From assembly GCA_021323155.1 (NCBI GenBank), contig JAJTCI010000010.1:1-35343 (forward strand): 35,343 nt of DNA, given 5' to 3'. The notes beneath the pieces were generated by a model. The model ran no database searches. It saw only the letters and a program-made list of their open reading frames with translations, and had not been told where the DNA came from. Position numbers and translations under genes: made by a program. Positions 9,965-17,865 of this stretch are shown here, in pieces (positions within the stretch are counted from its first letter, which is position 1; every line of letters starts with the position of its first letter). The DNA comes from Chitinophagaceae bacterium (GTDB lineage: Bacteria; Bacteroidota; Bacteroidia; Chitinophagales; Chitinophagaceae).

Positions 9965-10034
9965 AGATAAAGCATAGATAAAGCATGGCTATAGGCAGGG
10001 TTTATCTATGCTTTAAGCATAGTTGACCTATGCT
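9965..10034. repeat. Cluster of direct and inverted repeats built on agcatag/ctatgct
   Basis: AGATAAAGCAT occurs twice in perfect tandem (9965-9975 and 9976-9986). TAAAGCATAGATAAA (9968-9982) is exactly reverse-complementary to 10001-10015, giving a 15-bp stem with an 18-nt loop. CTATGCTT-T-AAGCATAG (10006-10022) is a second, compact perfect palindrome. The heptamer agcatag/ctatgct occurs four times exactly in 64 bp (9971, 10006, 10016, 10028) in alternating orientation. It lies in a gene-free stretch (9866-10228) about 230 bp upstream of the PadR operon promoter. The cluster looks like a multi-site regulator operator or cruciform. No known family was recognised. Confidence 0.75.
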
Positions 10035-10228
10035 CCGTATATGGGTTAACTGCAAACTTTTAAAAATTGCCTGGCTTTTGCCGGATGGTGCGACTATAAA
10101 ATAATACACTCATCCCTCTATTTTACCGTTCATCATTTGTGCCAACCATGTTGTCTAAGCTATAATATTGATAATCAGCTTAATATGCTTAGTCGGCTTC
10201 TATTCGGTACAGATTACCTAAAAAAACT

Positions 10229-10253
10229 TAGTACCATGTGTTGCATAGTACCA
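10229..10253 (+). promoter_or_regulatory. Probable PadR operator (imperfect dyad) overlapping the operon promoter
   Basis: TAGTACCATG (10229-10238) and CATAGTACCA (10244-10253) form an inverted repeat matching at 8 of 10 positions around a 5-nt centre; TAGTACCA is also repeated directly. PadR proteins usually bind dyads of about this size and repress their own operons. The dyad covers the probable -33 TTG (10241-10243), which sits 20 bp from a -7-like CATCTTTG at 10264-10271 (one mismatch to TAnnTTTG). Assignment to the PadR encoded at 10596 is inference from position. Confidence 0.55.
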
Positions 10254-10335
10254 AATAATCCTGCATCTTTGTGTTGTCAAGGGGTAGGAACCCTGGCAAA
10301 GAAGAAACAAACACAAAAACATTAAAATAGATTTT

Positions 10336-10524
10336 ATGAGAACAGACAACACAAACCTCCTTGCTGGAATTAGCAACGACGAGATCAACGAACTGACCAA
10401 AGAAGTAAAAGAAACTGTCGCTTCGGCGCACCACCAGGATAACAGCCGCAATTTCAGCGCAGCCGAACTCTGGAGGATCCAGAAGAACCAGAGAATGCGC
10501 GTGCAGCGGAGGATGATCTTTTAA
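10336..10524 (+). CDS. Small protein of unknown function, first gene of the PadR-PspC operon
   Basis: This 62-aa protein has an acidic N-terminal half (ISNDEINELTKEVKETV, predicted helical) and a strongly basic C-terminal end (ELWRIQKNQRMRVQRRMIF). It has no signal peptide and no membrane segment. It begins about 60 bp after the operator/promoter and ends 71 bp before padR, in the same direction, so it is almost certainly co-transcribed. I believe similar short proteins occur upstream of PadR/PspC genes in other Chitinophagaceae, but cannot name a family. The charge split suggests a binding partner, perhaps nucleic acid or the regulator. That is speculation. Confidence 0.7.
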   Translation: MRTDNTNLLAGISNDEINELTKEVKETVASAHHQDNSRNFSAAELWRIQKNQRMRVQRRMIF

Positions 10525-10595
10525 AAGGTCAAAAGACAATAGTCAAGTGAAAGGCCAGGTGCCTCACAAACAATAAAACAAAAAAACTCCAGGTT

Positions 10596-10946
10596 ATGGA
10601 TATACAGAACACACAAAGCCAGATGCGGAAAGGGGTATTGGAGTTTTGCATCCTGTCTATTATCCAGCAAGGGGAAGTATACCCTTCGGATATAGTGGAA
10701 AGGATGAAAGCAGCCAACCTCAATATTCTGGAAGGTACCCTCTACCCTTTGCTAACAAGGTTAAAGAACGCGGGCCTGCTCACTTACCGGTGGGTAGAAA
10801 GCAACAGCGGTCCACCACGCAAGTATTTCCTGATGACCGATAAGGGCCAGGAGTTCTACCAGGAACTGGAAAGAACGTGGAAAGAGCTTGCTGATGCGGT
10901 GCACGCGTTAACCCAACCTGCAACACATACAGAAAACCCAACTTAA
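10596..10946 (+). CDS. PadR family transcriptional regulator
   Basis: This 116-aa winged-helix regulator of the PadR family (PF03551) is of the short type. The N-terminal helix MRKGVLEFCILSIIQQGEVY is followed by the recognition region NILEGTLYPLLTRLKNAGLL. The beta-wing is SNSGPPRKYFLMTDKGQEF, and a single C-terminal helix (ELERTWKELADAVHAL) mediates dimerisation. PadR proteins are usually repressors released by an effector or stress. It lies between the 62-aa gene and the PspC gene, an arrangement common in Bacteroidota, and probably controls this operon through the dyad at 10229-10253. The gap to the PspC gene is 62 bp. Confidence 0.93.
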   Translation: MDIQNTQSQMRKGVLEFCILSIIQQGEVYPSDIVERMKAANLNILEGTLYPLLTRLKNAGLLTYRWVESNSGPPRKYFLMTDKGQEFYQELERTWKELADAVHALTQPATHTENPT

Positions 10947-11008
10947 ACCAAAACTGAGCATGGAGCGCGCCTGTCGCGATACACCAGTTAAAAACTAAAA
11001 CAAAAGAG

Positions 11009-13237
11009 ATGAAAAAGGTAATAAACATAAACTTCCAGGGCAGGGTGGTTCCCATCGAGGAGACAGCCTATGACATACTGAAGCAGTATGTTGACAGCCT
11101 TAGCAGGTTCTTTGCCAACGAGGAAGGGAAAGACGAGATCATCAATGATATCGAAGACCGTATTGCCGAGCTTTTTTCCGAGGTATTGAAAAAAGGAAGT
11201 ACGTGCATTACAGATGATGACGTAAACACTATTATCGCCAGCATGGGCAGGCCCGAGGAATTTGAAGCGGAAGAGGCAAGCGTGAAATCACAACTGGGCG
11301 GCGAAGGAAATGCGCATGCAGGCGCCGGGTACCAGTCCGCTACAGCAGACATTCCCCGTGGACGTTTGTACCGTGATATCAATGATAAGATACTGGGTGG
11401 TGTGTGCGGCGGTTTGGCCAACTACCTCCGGATCGATTCTTCATTAGTGCGGATATTGTTCGCCATCATCACGTTCGGTGGTTTCGGTGCAGGCGTATTG
11501 TTGTACGTGCTGATGTGGATCATCCTCCCAAAGCGCGGGCTTGACAGAAACGTGATCAGGAAAAGATTGTTTCGCAATCCCGAAGACAAAGTGATCGGTG
11601 GTGTGGCCGGTGGCCTCGCGGCATATTTCAACATGGCCGTATGGATACCCAGGCTGATCTTCGCCTTTCCACTGGTGATCGGCATTTTCACCTCCATCAT
11701 GCGTAATGCATTCTGGCATTTCGATCCATTCCCCTCTATCGTCTTCGGTTCGTTCGGAGGTACGTTATTCATCGTGTATGTTATACTGTGGGCGGTGATC
11801 CCTGAAGCAAGAAGTGCTTCCGAAAAACTGGAAATGAAAGGAGAGAAAGTAGACCTTAATACAATAAAGACGACCATACAGGAAGACCTCAGTGGTTTTA
11901 AAGCAAGGGCGGAGAAATGGGGTAAAGATGCCGGGGAGCGTGTAGGAGAGATCGGGAAAGAGATGAGTGATACTGTTCGCCAGCAAACAGTGAAAGCGGG
12001 CAGTGAAGCGGGTACCACGGTACGCCGGGGCGGCAGCAGGATCCTTTCAATACTGGGAGTGCTTATCAAAGCTTTTTTCCTGGTAGTAGCCGGTGTGATC
12101 GCATTTTTCATGCTGATGGCGCTGGTACTGGGTTCGATCAAAGGATACGATTTTATACCCCTGAAAGATTTTTTACTTGAAGGTGATGTGCAGCATGGAC
12201 TGGTATGGCCTACTATTATACTGTTCATATTCACGCCGGTTATCGGTCTCATCGTATGGTTGATCAGGCGGTTGATGAAGGTAAAGTCGGGCCGTCATTA
12301 CCTGGGATGGATATTCGGCGGGCTTTGGTTCATCGGCCTGATCTGCGCCATCGTACTGGGCACCAGCATCGGCAGCAATTTCAGCCAGCAGGTATCAGAG
12401 AAGTTTCATGTGAACATGGTGCAGCCTTCTTCACAAACCCTTACGGTAAGGCTTGGTGCCGAACCAGGCAAATTCTATCCCTATACCGTGTTCGATGACG
12501 ACCATGGCAACGATGACATATTCATGCTTACCAAGAATGAAGATTCGATGCTGGTGAAGCGCGTGACGGTTGAGATCGCCAAAAGTGATGACTCCCTGTA
12601 CCATGTGTATATGATAAAGATGTCAAGAGGAAAGTCTGTTCCAACTGCGGAGGAGAGCATGCAGAGAATATCTTTTACCGTAAACCAGGCGGACAGCGTA
12701 CTCTCTCTTCAGAAAGGGTTCGCCATCACGAAGGATTCTAAATTCAGGGATCAAAGGGTGGCGGTGGTTGTGGAAGTACCCGTTGGAAAGAAAGTATTGC
12801 TTGACGAGAACGTTGCCTGGTATGATGATTTCAACCTTGATTTCGACCGGGGTTACGCGAGGAATACCGCGTACGATAAACGTACCTACAGGGTGTATAT
12901 CGGTGTGGCGTATATAATGACCAACTCCGGCTTGGAAAGAGTGAATAAGGAAAACAGGCACGAGGAAGGTTACGATCATGACGCACCCACAGAGAAAACC
13001 AGGGAAGAATTGCTGAGAGAAAAAGAGCAGAACGAAAGAGAAAAGAAACGTATTGACGAAGAATTAAAGAAAAGGACCGATAGCAGCGGTTATCGCTACA
13101 AACCAGCAGCCTCCCTTTATCATCCTAAACCCACGGCTGCTGACTTGCAAGTAACAGGCAGCGAGCCGGCAACGAATAAGCAGCCAGCCAGACATTTTCT
13201 CCTCGGAGACATTTTAATGATGCGGTTCGGCAGCTAA
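11009..13237 (+). CDS. PspC domain-containing membrane protein (two PspC domains)
   Basis: This 742-aa protein starts with a ~90-residue cytoplasmic region (MKKVININFQGRVVPIEE...GRPEEFEAEE) typical of Bacteroidota PspC proteins. PspC domain 1 is at about residues 117-173 (LYRDINDKILGGVCGGLANY ... LYVLMWIILP) and domain 2 at about 185-270 (NPEDKVIGGVAGGLAAYF ... VYVILWAVIPEA). A linker with amphipathic character follows, then three further hydrophobic segments (about 347-375, 400-420, 434-455), a beta-rich extracytoplasmic region (about 460-650) and a charged coiled-coil end (TREELLREKEQNEREKKRID). PspC proteins respond to damage of the cytoplasmic membrane. No pspA or pspB is nearby, so the sensing partner would differ from the enterobacterial system. 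A terminator follows directly. Confidence 0.9.
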   Translation: MKKVININFQGRVVPIEETAYDILKQYVDSLSRFFANEEGKDEIINDIEDRIAELFSEVLKKGSTCITDDDVNTIIASMGRPEEFEAEEASVKSQLGGEGNAHAGAGYQSATADIPRGRLYRDINDKILGGVCGGLANYLRIDSSLVRILFAIITFGGFGAGVLLYVLMWIILPKRGLDRNVIRKRLFRNPEDKVIGGVAGGLAAYFNMAVWIPRLIFAFPLVIGIFTSIMRNAFWHFDPFPSIVFGSFGGTLFIVYVILWAVIPEARSASEKLEMKGEKVDLNTIKTTIQEDLSGFKARAEKWGKDAGERVGEIGKEMSDTVRQQTVKAGSEAGTTVRRGGSRILSILGVLIKAFFLVVAGVIAFFMLMALVLGSIKGYDFIPLKDFLLEGDVQHGLVWPTIILFIFTPVIGLIVWLIRRLMKVKSGRHYLGWIFGGLWFIGLICAIVLGTSIGSNFSQQVSEKFHVNMVQPSSQTLTVRLGAEPGKFYPYTVFDDDHGNDDIFMLTKNEDSMLVKRVTVEIAKSDDSLYHVYMIKMSRGKSVPTAEESMQRISFTVNQADSVLSLQKGFAITKDSKFRDQRVAVVVEVPVGKKVLLDENVAWYDDFNLDFDRGYARNTAYDKRTYRVYIGVAYIMTNSGLERVNKENRHEEGYDHDAPTEKTREELLREKEQNEREKKRIDEELKKRTDSSGYRYKPAASLYHPKPTAADLQVTGSEPATNKQPARHFLLGDILMMRFGS

Positions 13238-13259
13238 CCTTGGTTGAAGTTGGGAGTAC

Positions 13260-13302
13260 AGAACCCTGTCTTGATCACAGGAGAGGGTTCTTCCCTTTTT
13301 TT
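13260..13302 (+). terminator. Rho-independent terminator after the PspC gene
   Basis: AGAACCCT (13260-13267) pairs with AGGGTTCT (13284-13291), with an inner CTGT/ACAG pairing, followed by TTCCC and a run of seven T. It closes the operon that starts near 10270. Confidence 0.8.
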
Positions 13303-13351
13303 CATCTTCACATTCCGGTTGTTTCAATCGGCCCACCCTTAAACTTATTGT

Positions 13352-13750
13352 ATGAAGGTAATTCTGATCGCAATGGTCGCAGCCATGTTTGCAATGGGCT
13401 GCCGGCATCCCTCTATGGGATTTCGCGCATATTTCTGTACTACATCACTGAAGGCTGACAAACACTACCTCTATATTGATAATGTGAAGCAAGGGGTGTT
13501 GCCCGTGGTTGAAAGTGTACCGGAAGTTGACCAGGCCTATAACAATGACGGGATACTGTTCGCTGCTTTGACCGGCGGGAAGCATACGGTAGAAGTGAAG
13601 GACAGCGGGGGAAAAGTGATCTTTTCGGAAGTGTTGAAAGTGCGCCGTGTAGCGGGTTCAGCCTCCGTAAGCTCAATCGTGAAAAACCCCGCCTGGGATA
13701 CGCGGGTAAAAGTAAAAGACGATCAACTGGTTTTAGCCCTCATTTATTAG
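13352..13750 (+). CDS. Small putative lipoprotein of unknown function
   Basis: This 132-aa protein has a lipoprotein signal (FAMGC, Cys17, followed by Arg, so sorting to the outer membrane is plausible). The mature part is about 115 residues and looks like a single beta-sandwich, with alternating strands such as HYLYIDNVKQGVLPV, GKHTVEVKDSGGKVIFSEVL and DTRVKVKDDQLVLALIY. The segment LTGGKHTVEVKDSGGKV recalls PEGA/carboxypeptidase regulatory-like folds, but no family was recognised with confidence. It is bounded by terminators on both sides, so it is a single-gene transcript. Confidence 0.75.
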   Translation: MKVILIAMVAAMFAMGCRHPSMGFRAYFCTTSLKADKHYLYIDNVKQGVLPVVESVPEVDQAYNNDGILFAALTGGKHTVEVKDSGGKVIFSEVLKVRRVAGSASVSSIVKNPAWDTRVKVKDDQLVLALIY

Positions 13751-13751
13751 T

Positions 13752-13774
13752 AAGCACCACACGGTGCTTTTTTT
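13752..13774 (+). terminator. Rho-independent terminator after the small lipoprotein gene
   Basis: AGCACC (13753-13758) and GGTGCT (13763-13768) form a stem with a 4-nt loop, extended by an A-T pair and followed by a T run to 13774, right after the TAG stop at 13748-13750. Confidence 0.85.
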
Positions 13775-13797
13775 CTGCCCCCTTCGCTCACTTCTCC

Positions 13798-13805
13798 TAT
13801 TTTTG
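13798..13805 (+). promoter_or_regulatory. -7 promoter element of gcvT
   Basis: TATTTTTG matches TAnnTTTG exactly and lies 19 bp before the ATG at 13824. The placement supports that ATG rather than the longer open frame running back to 13764, which would start inside the preceding terminator. Confidence 0.55.
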
Positions 13806-13823
13806 CTGCCTAAATTTTTCCCG

Positions 13824-14915
13824 ATGAAGAGCACTCCTTTTACCGGTAAACATATTTCTCTTGGCGCCAAGATGGCCGAGTTCGCTGGATATAATATGCC
13901 GATCAGTTATTCAGGAATCAACGACGAGCATGCGACGGTGAGAAAGAACGCCGGCGTATTCGATGTGAGCCACATGGGAGAATTCATCCTGAAAGGCCCT
14001 GACGCGCTGGACCTTATCCAGAGGGTAACGAGCAACGATGCTTCCAAGCTCAAGCCCGGCCAGGCACAATATAGCTGTCTTACCAACGAACAAGGGGGGA
14101 TCGTCGACGACCTGATCGTTTATTGCATCGAGGAAAACAGTGTCTACATGCTGGTGGTGAATGCTTCGAATATTGAAAAAGACTGGAACTGGGTGAGCAA
14201 ACACAACAACCGGAATGTGGAGATGCATGACATCAGCGATAAGACCTGCTTACTGGCGATACAAGGGCCTAACGCGACCAAGATCCTGCAGCCGCTTACC
14301 GATATCGATATTCTCAACCTTAAATACTACACGTTCGTTAAAGGCACGTTTGCCGGCGTTGAGAACGTTCTGATCAGTGCCACCGGCTACACCGGTAGTG
14401 GCGGTGTAGAGATATACTTCGAGGATAAGGATGGCAGTGCTGATAAGATCTGGGATGCGATCTTCCAGGCCGGATCCTCGCAAGGGTTAAAGCCGATCGG
14501 CTTAGCCGCAAGGGACACGCTGCGCCTGGAAATGGGATATTGCCTTTACGGCAATGATATAGACGATACGACTTCTCCTTTAGAAGCCGGGCTTGGCTGG
14601 ATCACCAAACTGGCGAAGACCACACATTTCACTGCGAAAGAGATCTTGGAGAAACAGAAATCAGAAGGCATCCGTCGCAAGCTGGTGGGTTTTGAAATGA
14701 TCGAGCGCGGCATACCCCGCCACGACTACCTCATCAAAGATGCGGAAGGAAAGGAAATCGGTAAGGTTACCAGCGGGACGCAATCTCCTTCATTGAACAA
14801 AGCGATTGGCCTGGGTTATGTAACGCTTGACAACGCGGGACTGGATACCGAGATATTCATTGATGTACGTAACAACCCCGTCAAAGCGAAGGTGGTAAAA
14901 TTCCCTTTTGTATAA
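13824..14915 (+). CDS. gcvT: Glycine cleavage system aminomethyltransferase (T protein)
   Basis: This 363-aa T protein takes the aminomethyl group from lipoylated H protein and, with tetrahydrofolate, releases ammonia and forms 5,10-methylene-THF. Family features visible are the N-terminal TPFTGKHISLGAKMAEFAGYNMPISY, the folate-site stretch VRKNAGVFDVSHMGEF, QYSCLTNEQGGIVDDLIVY with its catalytic Asp, ISATGYTGSGGVEIYF, GLAARDTLRLEMGYCLYGND and the C-terminal GKVTSGTQSPSLNKAIGLGYV. Length is normal for the family. The open frame runs 20 codons further upstream, but that extension starts inside the previous terminator, and the ATG at 13824 begins exactly where homologues start. The other glycine cleavage genes (gcvP, gcvH) are not in the window. 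Confidence 0.96.
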   Translation: MKSTPFTGKHISLGAKMAEFAGYNMPISYSGINDEHATVRKNAGVFDVSHMGEFILKGPDALDLIQRVTSNDASKLKPGQAQYSCLTNEQGGIVDDLIVYCIEENSVYMLVVNASNIEKDWNWVSKHNNRNVEMHDISDKTCLLAIQGPNATKILQPLTDIDILNLKYYTFVKGTFAGVENVLISATGYTGSGGVEIYFEDKDGSADKIWDAIFQAGSSQGLKPIGLAARDTLRLEMGYCLYGNDIDDTTSPLEAGLGWITKLAKTTHFTAKEILEKQKSEGIRRKLVGFEMIERGIPRHDYLIKDAEGKEIGKVTSGTQSPSLNKAIGLGYVTLDNAGLDTEIFIDVRNNPVKAKVVKFPFV

Positions 14916-14962
14916 CCAATAACTTTCTCAAGTCCTGAACTTTGAAAATTTGCGCTCCATAA

Positions 14963-15418
14963 ATGCCCGTTATCACACTTACTACGTTGATCAACGCACC
15001 CATCGAGAAGGTCTTTGACCTCGCACGGAGCATCGACCTCCACCAGGAAAGCATGGCACATACCGGGGAGAAGGCTGTGGCGGGAAGATTGTCAGGCCTG
15101 ATCGAAGAAAACGAAACGGTGACCTGGGAAGCACGCCATTTTTTTCGCAAGCGCAGGCTTAGCTCCAGGATCGTTTCAATGCAAATACCGACTTATTTCC
15201 GCGATGAAATGATCGAAGGCGACTTCAGTTCAATTGAACACGATCACTTTTTCCGCGAGGTGACAGGTGGTACCGAGATGAAAGACGTGTTTCGTTACGA
15301 GGCGCCGTATGGCATCTTTGGAAAACTTGCATCTCGGCTGTTCCTTACCGCCTATCTCAAAAAGCTGATCAGGGAGCGAAATGGTATCATCAAAACGCAG
15401 GCGGAATCACATCAATGA
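14963..15418 (+). CDS. SRPBCC-fold protein (polyketide cyclase/START-like)
   Basis: This 151-aa protein begins with the typical SRPBCC start ITLTTLINAPIEKVFDLARSIDLHQESM, a strand followed by the short helices that close the ligand pocket. Strands include ETVTWEARHFFRKRRLSSRIV and HFFREVTGGTEMKDVFRYEA, and a long C-terminal helix (ASRLFLTAYLKKLIRERNGIIKT) completes the helix-grip fold. Members bind hydrophobic ligands, but the ligand cannot be predicted. The gene follows gcvT after 47 bp, with a weak -7-like AAAATTTG at 14945-14952. Its 3' end overlaps the convergent gene on the minus strand by 12 bp. Confidence 0.85.
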   Translation: MPVITLTTLINAPIEKVFDLARSIDLHQESMAHTGEKAVAGRLSGLIEENETVTWEARHFFRKRRLSSRIVSMQIPTYFRDEMIEGDFSSIEHDHFFREVTGGTEMKDVFRYEAPYGIFGKLASRLFLTAYLKKLIRERNGIIKTQAESHQ

Positions 15419-15727
15419 GAGGATGATCCACAGGATAATAATCCCGTCCACCAGTATCAAACCCATCACCAGGTTCCGGAACGTGCGGTTCAGCGAAAGG
15501 TTGCGTGCGGCACCATAACAGATCATCGAGATAATGGTCAGGGCAGCTACGATCAGCATGATCACCGTGGCATCCTGTAAAAAGACAGGGAATTTAGCAG
15601 CATACCGTTCGATGGCTGACCTGACATCGGTGGAGGCGACGAGATTAAACCAGTAGGCGATGTTCGCCAGGATAAATAGCTGTAACAGCAAGCCGATGAT
15701 AAAGTATGCCGTGATGGTCTTCCTCAT
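15407..15727 (-). CDS. Small integral membrane protein of unknown function
   Basis: This 106-aa protein has three hydrophobic segments: about residues 5-27 (TAYFIIGLLLQLFILANIAY), 52-74 (ATVIMLIVAALTIISMICYG) and 86-105 (NLVMGLILVDGIIILWIILS). No family was recognised. Its ATG overlaps the stop of the upstream AI-2E-family gene by four bases (ATGA), indicating translational coupling, so the two products probably work together or at least are made together. The 3' end overlaps the convergent SRPBCC gene by 12 bp. Confidence 0.7.
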   Translation of the reverse strand: MRKTITAYFIIGLLLQLFILANIAYWFNLVASTDVRSAIERYAAKFPVFLQDATVIMLIVAALTIISMICYGAARNLSLNRTFRNLVMGLILVDGIIILWIILSLM

Positions 15728-16739
15728 TCTTTTTTGATTTGCTGCCTTGTACTGCGTCTTGTGGCAAACTCGTTAATGTAAATTTTCATCAGTAGCAGGA
15801 ACATGGCAATGACGATGGGTCCGAATATCAGCCCGACGAATCCAAACAGGTTTACTCCAATAATTACTCCAAAAGCCGTGATCAGCGGGTGAACGTCTCC
15901 CCATTTTCTCTGGATCACGATGCGAAATACGTTATCCACCAGCCCGATCACCAGGAACCCCCAAAGTAGTACTGCCGTGCCCTTCCATGAAGGCCCCACG
16001 CTGAACATGTATATGCCGAGCGGAATGTACGCGGCCGCCGCACCTACGAAGGGGAGCATGGAAGTGATGGCGGTGATCACGAACCAAAACCAGGGATCAG
16101 GCACACCGATGATCAGGTAGCCGACGAGGCCGACCACACCTTGCAGGAATGCGATAAGGGGTACAGCCAACGCATTGTTGTACACCAGCATGTTCATTTC
16201 TTTGGCGATGAGGTCGATGTTCTGGTCTTTTAACGGAATGTATTCATATAACATCGTCTCCATTTCCTTGCTTCGTATCAGCTGAGTGACAGCAAGGTGC
16301 TGAATGTGGCACCGAGGATCCGGGGTAATGAATTGGCAATGTAAGCACCGGCCTGTTGGAAATTCTGTTCCGAAAGCAATTCGATCTTGTAGCGTTGTTC
16401 TATCCCGGCAACGAAAGTGTTGAGCGTGCCAAGCACTTCCTGCGAGTGATTGATGGCATAGGAGAGCTTTGTACCCAGCATTGTCACGAGTATCCAAACA
16501 GGTACCAGGACGATGAGGAATGAAAGGAACATCAGCGCAGCGGCCGCGCCACCTCGTCGCCATTTGCGTTTATAAACCAGTTTGTGCATGGTGTTGCGCA
16601 TCATTACATAAAAAGTAATGGCGCCAAGGAAAGATGGGATGTAGACGGAGATCTCGCCGAAGATCACCCAGCCGAGCCCGATCAAAATAGCGAGGTATCC
16701 AATCTGTTTAAGCCGGCTGTTATCGATATATGTTTCCAT
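15724..16739 (-). pseudogene. AI-2E family transporter (PerM/YdiK type), frameshifted in the middle
   Basis: The first frame (ATG 16739) gives 153 residues, METYIDNSRLKQIGYLAILI to LGATFSTLLSLS, and ends at TGA near 16280. The second frame resumes at IRSKEMETMLYEYIPLKDQN (16278) and runs 184 residues to the stop at 15724. Both parts match one AI-2E/PF01594 protein, including the conserved PDPWFWFVITAITSMLPFVG and HPLITAFGVIIGVNLFGFVG regions. Homologues have a hydrophobic stretch of roughly 10-14 residues between TLLSLS and SKEME, absent here, so a deletion of 3n+1 bases (probably 30-40) best explains the break. The family exports small molecules or acts as a Na+/H+ antiporter; the autoinducer role is not general. 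It lies 36 bp after the PorP/SprF-like gene and overlaps the next gene by ATGA. Confidence 0.87.
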
Positions 16740-16775
16740 TCATGCGGTATTGCACGAACAAATTAGTCAAATTTA

Positions 16776-17795
16776 TCAGAACCGGCACCGAACCTTGTCC
16801 GCTTCCAGCGAACGATGCGTGAATGGTGCGACATAGGAGGCCGTGAGCTCTAACCCACCGCGCCAGTTAGAAGCAGTGTTCAGTTTGGACACGTTTACGT
16901 CGTAACTCAGGCCAAGACTGAGTTTATATATATCCATCTTTATTACGGGGATAAAAGCGTCGTTCCAACGGTAGAATGCGCCAAAGGCGAGGTTCAGTGC
17001 CTGTTCTTCGTCGTAATTGCGCTGCAACTCCGTCTGGTATAATACGCCGCCAAGGAACTGCCGGTGGCCACCCTGGATAAAAAGGTCACCGAACATGATG
17101 AATCGATTGATCTCGTTCGTAGCATGGTTCACTCCCGCATTGATAACGTATTTATTCTGCAGCGTTGTGGTGCTGTTGTTTTCGTAAAAAGCCACTTTGG
17201 GGCGGTTGAAATGGAATACCGCGGCTCCAACATAAAACCGGGAATCGTCACCGAACCCACTGTTGTAAGTAAGACCAGCACCGGCGTCCCAATAAGTGAA
17301 CCCCGTCCTTGAAAAAATTTGAGCGGTAGCATTGCCGGGGTCAAAGACACCGCCGACAAACTGGTCGCCCATGCGGATCTTGGTAGGATCGAACTGGCTG
17401 GTAACCGGCCCCGCCATAAAAGCCATGGAAAGGAAGTCATCGCGGTTTTCGCTGAGCGATTTGTGATAATTCACTACAGGCAGAAGCTGGGTTCTTTTCA
17501 TCCGTACATCGCCGGCAATATCGTGCGTGGCCTGCAAACCGATCGTTACCCAATCGTTCCATGCGGCGAGTGGAAACTTCACTTCGGCACTCAACGCGCT
17601 GGTCTGGAATGGAACCGTCACGCTTTGCCATTGACTGCGATGCACCCCACTTACGCGTACGTCACCGGTGAATACCCCCGCGAGCGCCGGGTTTCTCAAC
17701 AGTGGCTTCTCGTAAAATTGGGAGAAAGTAAGATCCTGCGCATGCCCGGTCATTACCAGGATAATCATCGAGCAACACCATGCAATTCTTTTCAT
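16776..17795 (-). CDS. PorP/SprF family type IX secretion-associated outer-membrane protein
   Basis: This 339-aa protein has a Sec signal (residues 1-19, ending MTGHA) followed by the family hallmark QDLTFSQFYEKPLLRNPALAG. A beta-barrel of alternating strands follows, and the conserved end SLGLSYDVNVSKLNTASNWRGGLELTASY is complete (PF11751, TIGR03519). In Flavobacterium johnsoniae, SprF is needed to bring the giant adhesin SprB to the cell surface, and PorP/SprF-like genes often sit directly after a large type B cargo gene. That is the arrangement here: this gene starts 70 bp after the 3630-aa protein, on the same strand. It probably docks or releases that protein at the outer membrane. Confidence 0.93.
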   Translation of the reverse strand: MKRIAWCCSMIILVMTGHAQDLTFSQFYEKPLLRNPALAGVFTGDVRVSGVHRSQWQSVTVPFQTSALSAEVKFPLAAWNDWVTIGLQATHDIAGDVRMKRTQLLPVVNYHKSLSENRDDFLSMAFMAGPVTSQFDPTKIRMGDQFVGGVFDPGNATAQIFSRTGFTYWDAGAGLTYNSGFGDDSRFYVGAAVFHFNRPKVAFYENNSTTTLQNKYVINAGVNHATNEINRFIMFGDLFIQGGHRQFLGGVLYQTELQRNYDEEQALNLAFGAFYRWNDAFIPVIKMDIYKLSLGLSYDVNVSKLNTASNWRGGLELTASYVAPFTHRSLEADKVRCRF

Positions 17796-17865
17796 AATTT
17801 GTTATTTAGCCGGCTTAACCGTTTTCAAATCGTTTACCATACACCATTTGTACTTATCCTCGTTC

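Noticed and set aside
10137..10325. 62-aa open frame upstream of the PadR operon
   Set aside because: It runs through the operator and promoter of that operon and has no family-like sequence.
11422..12252. 276-aa minus-strand open frame opposite the PspC gene
   Set aside because: It is antisense to clear PspC domains; its composition reflects the opposite strand.
13764..13823. Longer gcvT start giving 20 extra residues
   Set aside because: The extension begins within the upstream terminator hairpin and precedes the promoter. Homology begins at the ATG at 13824.
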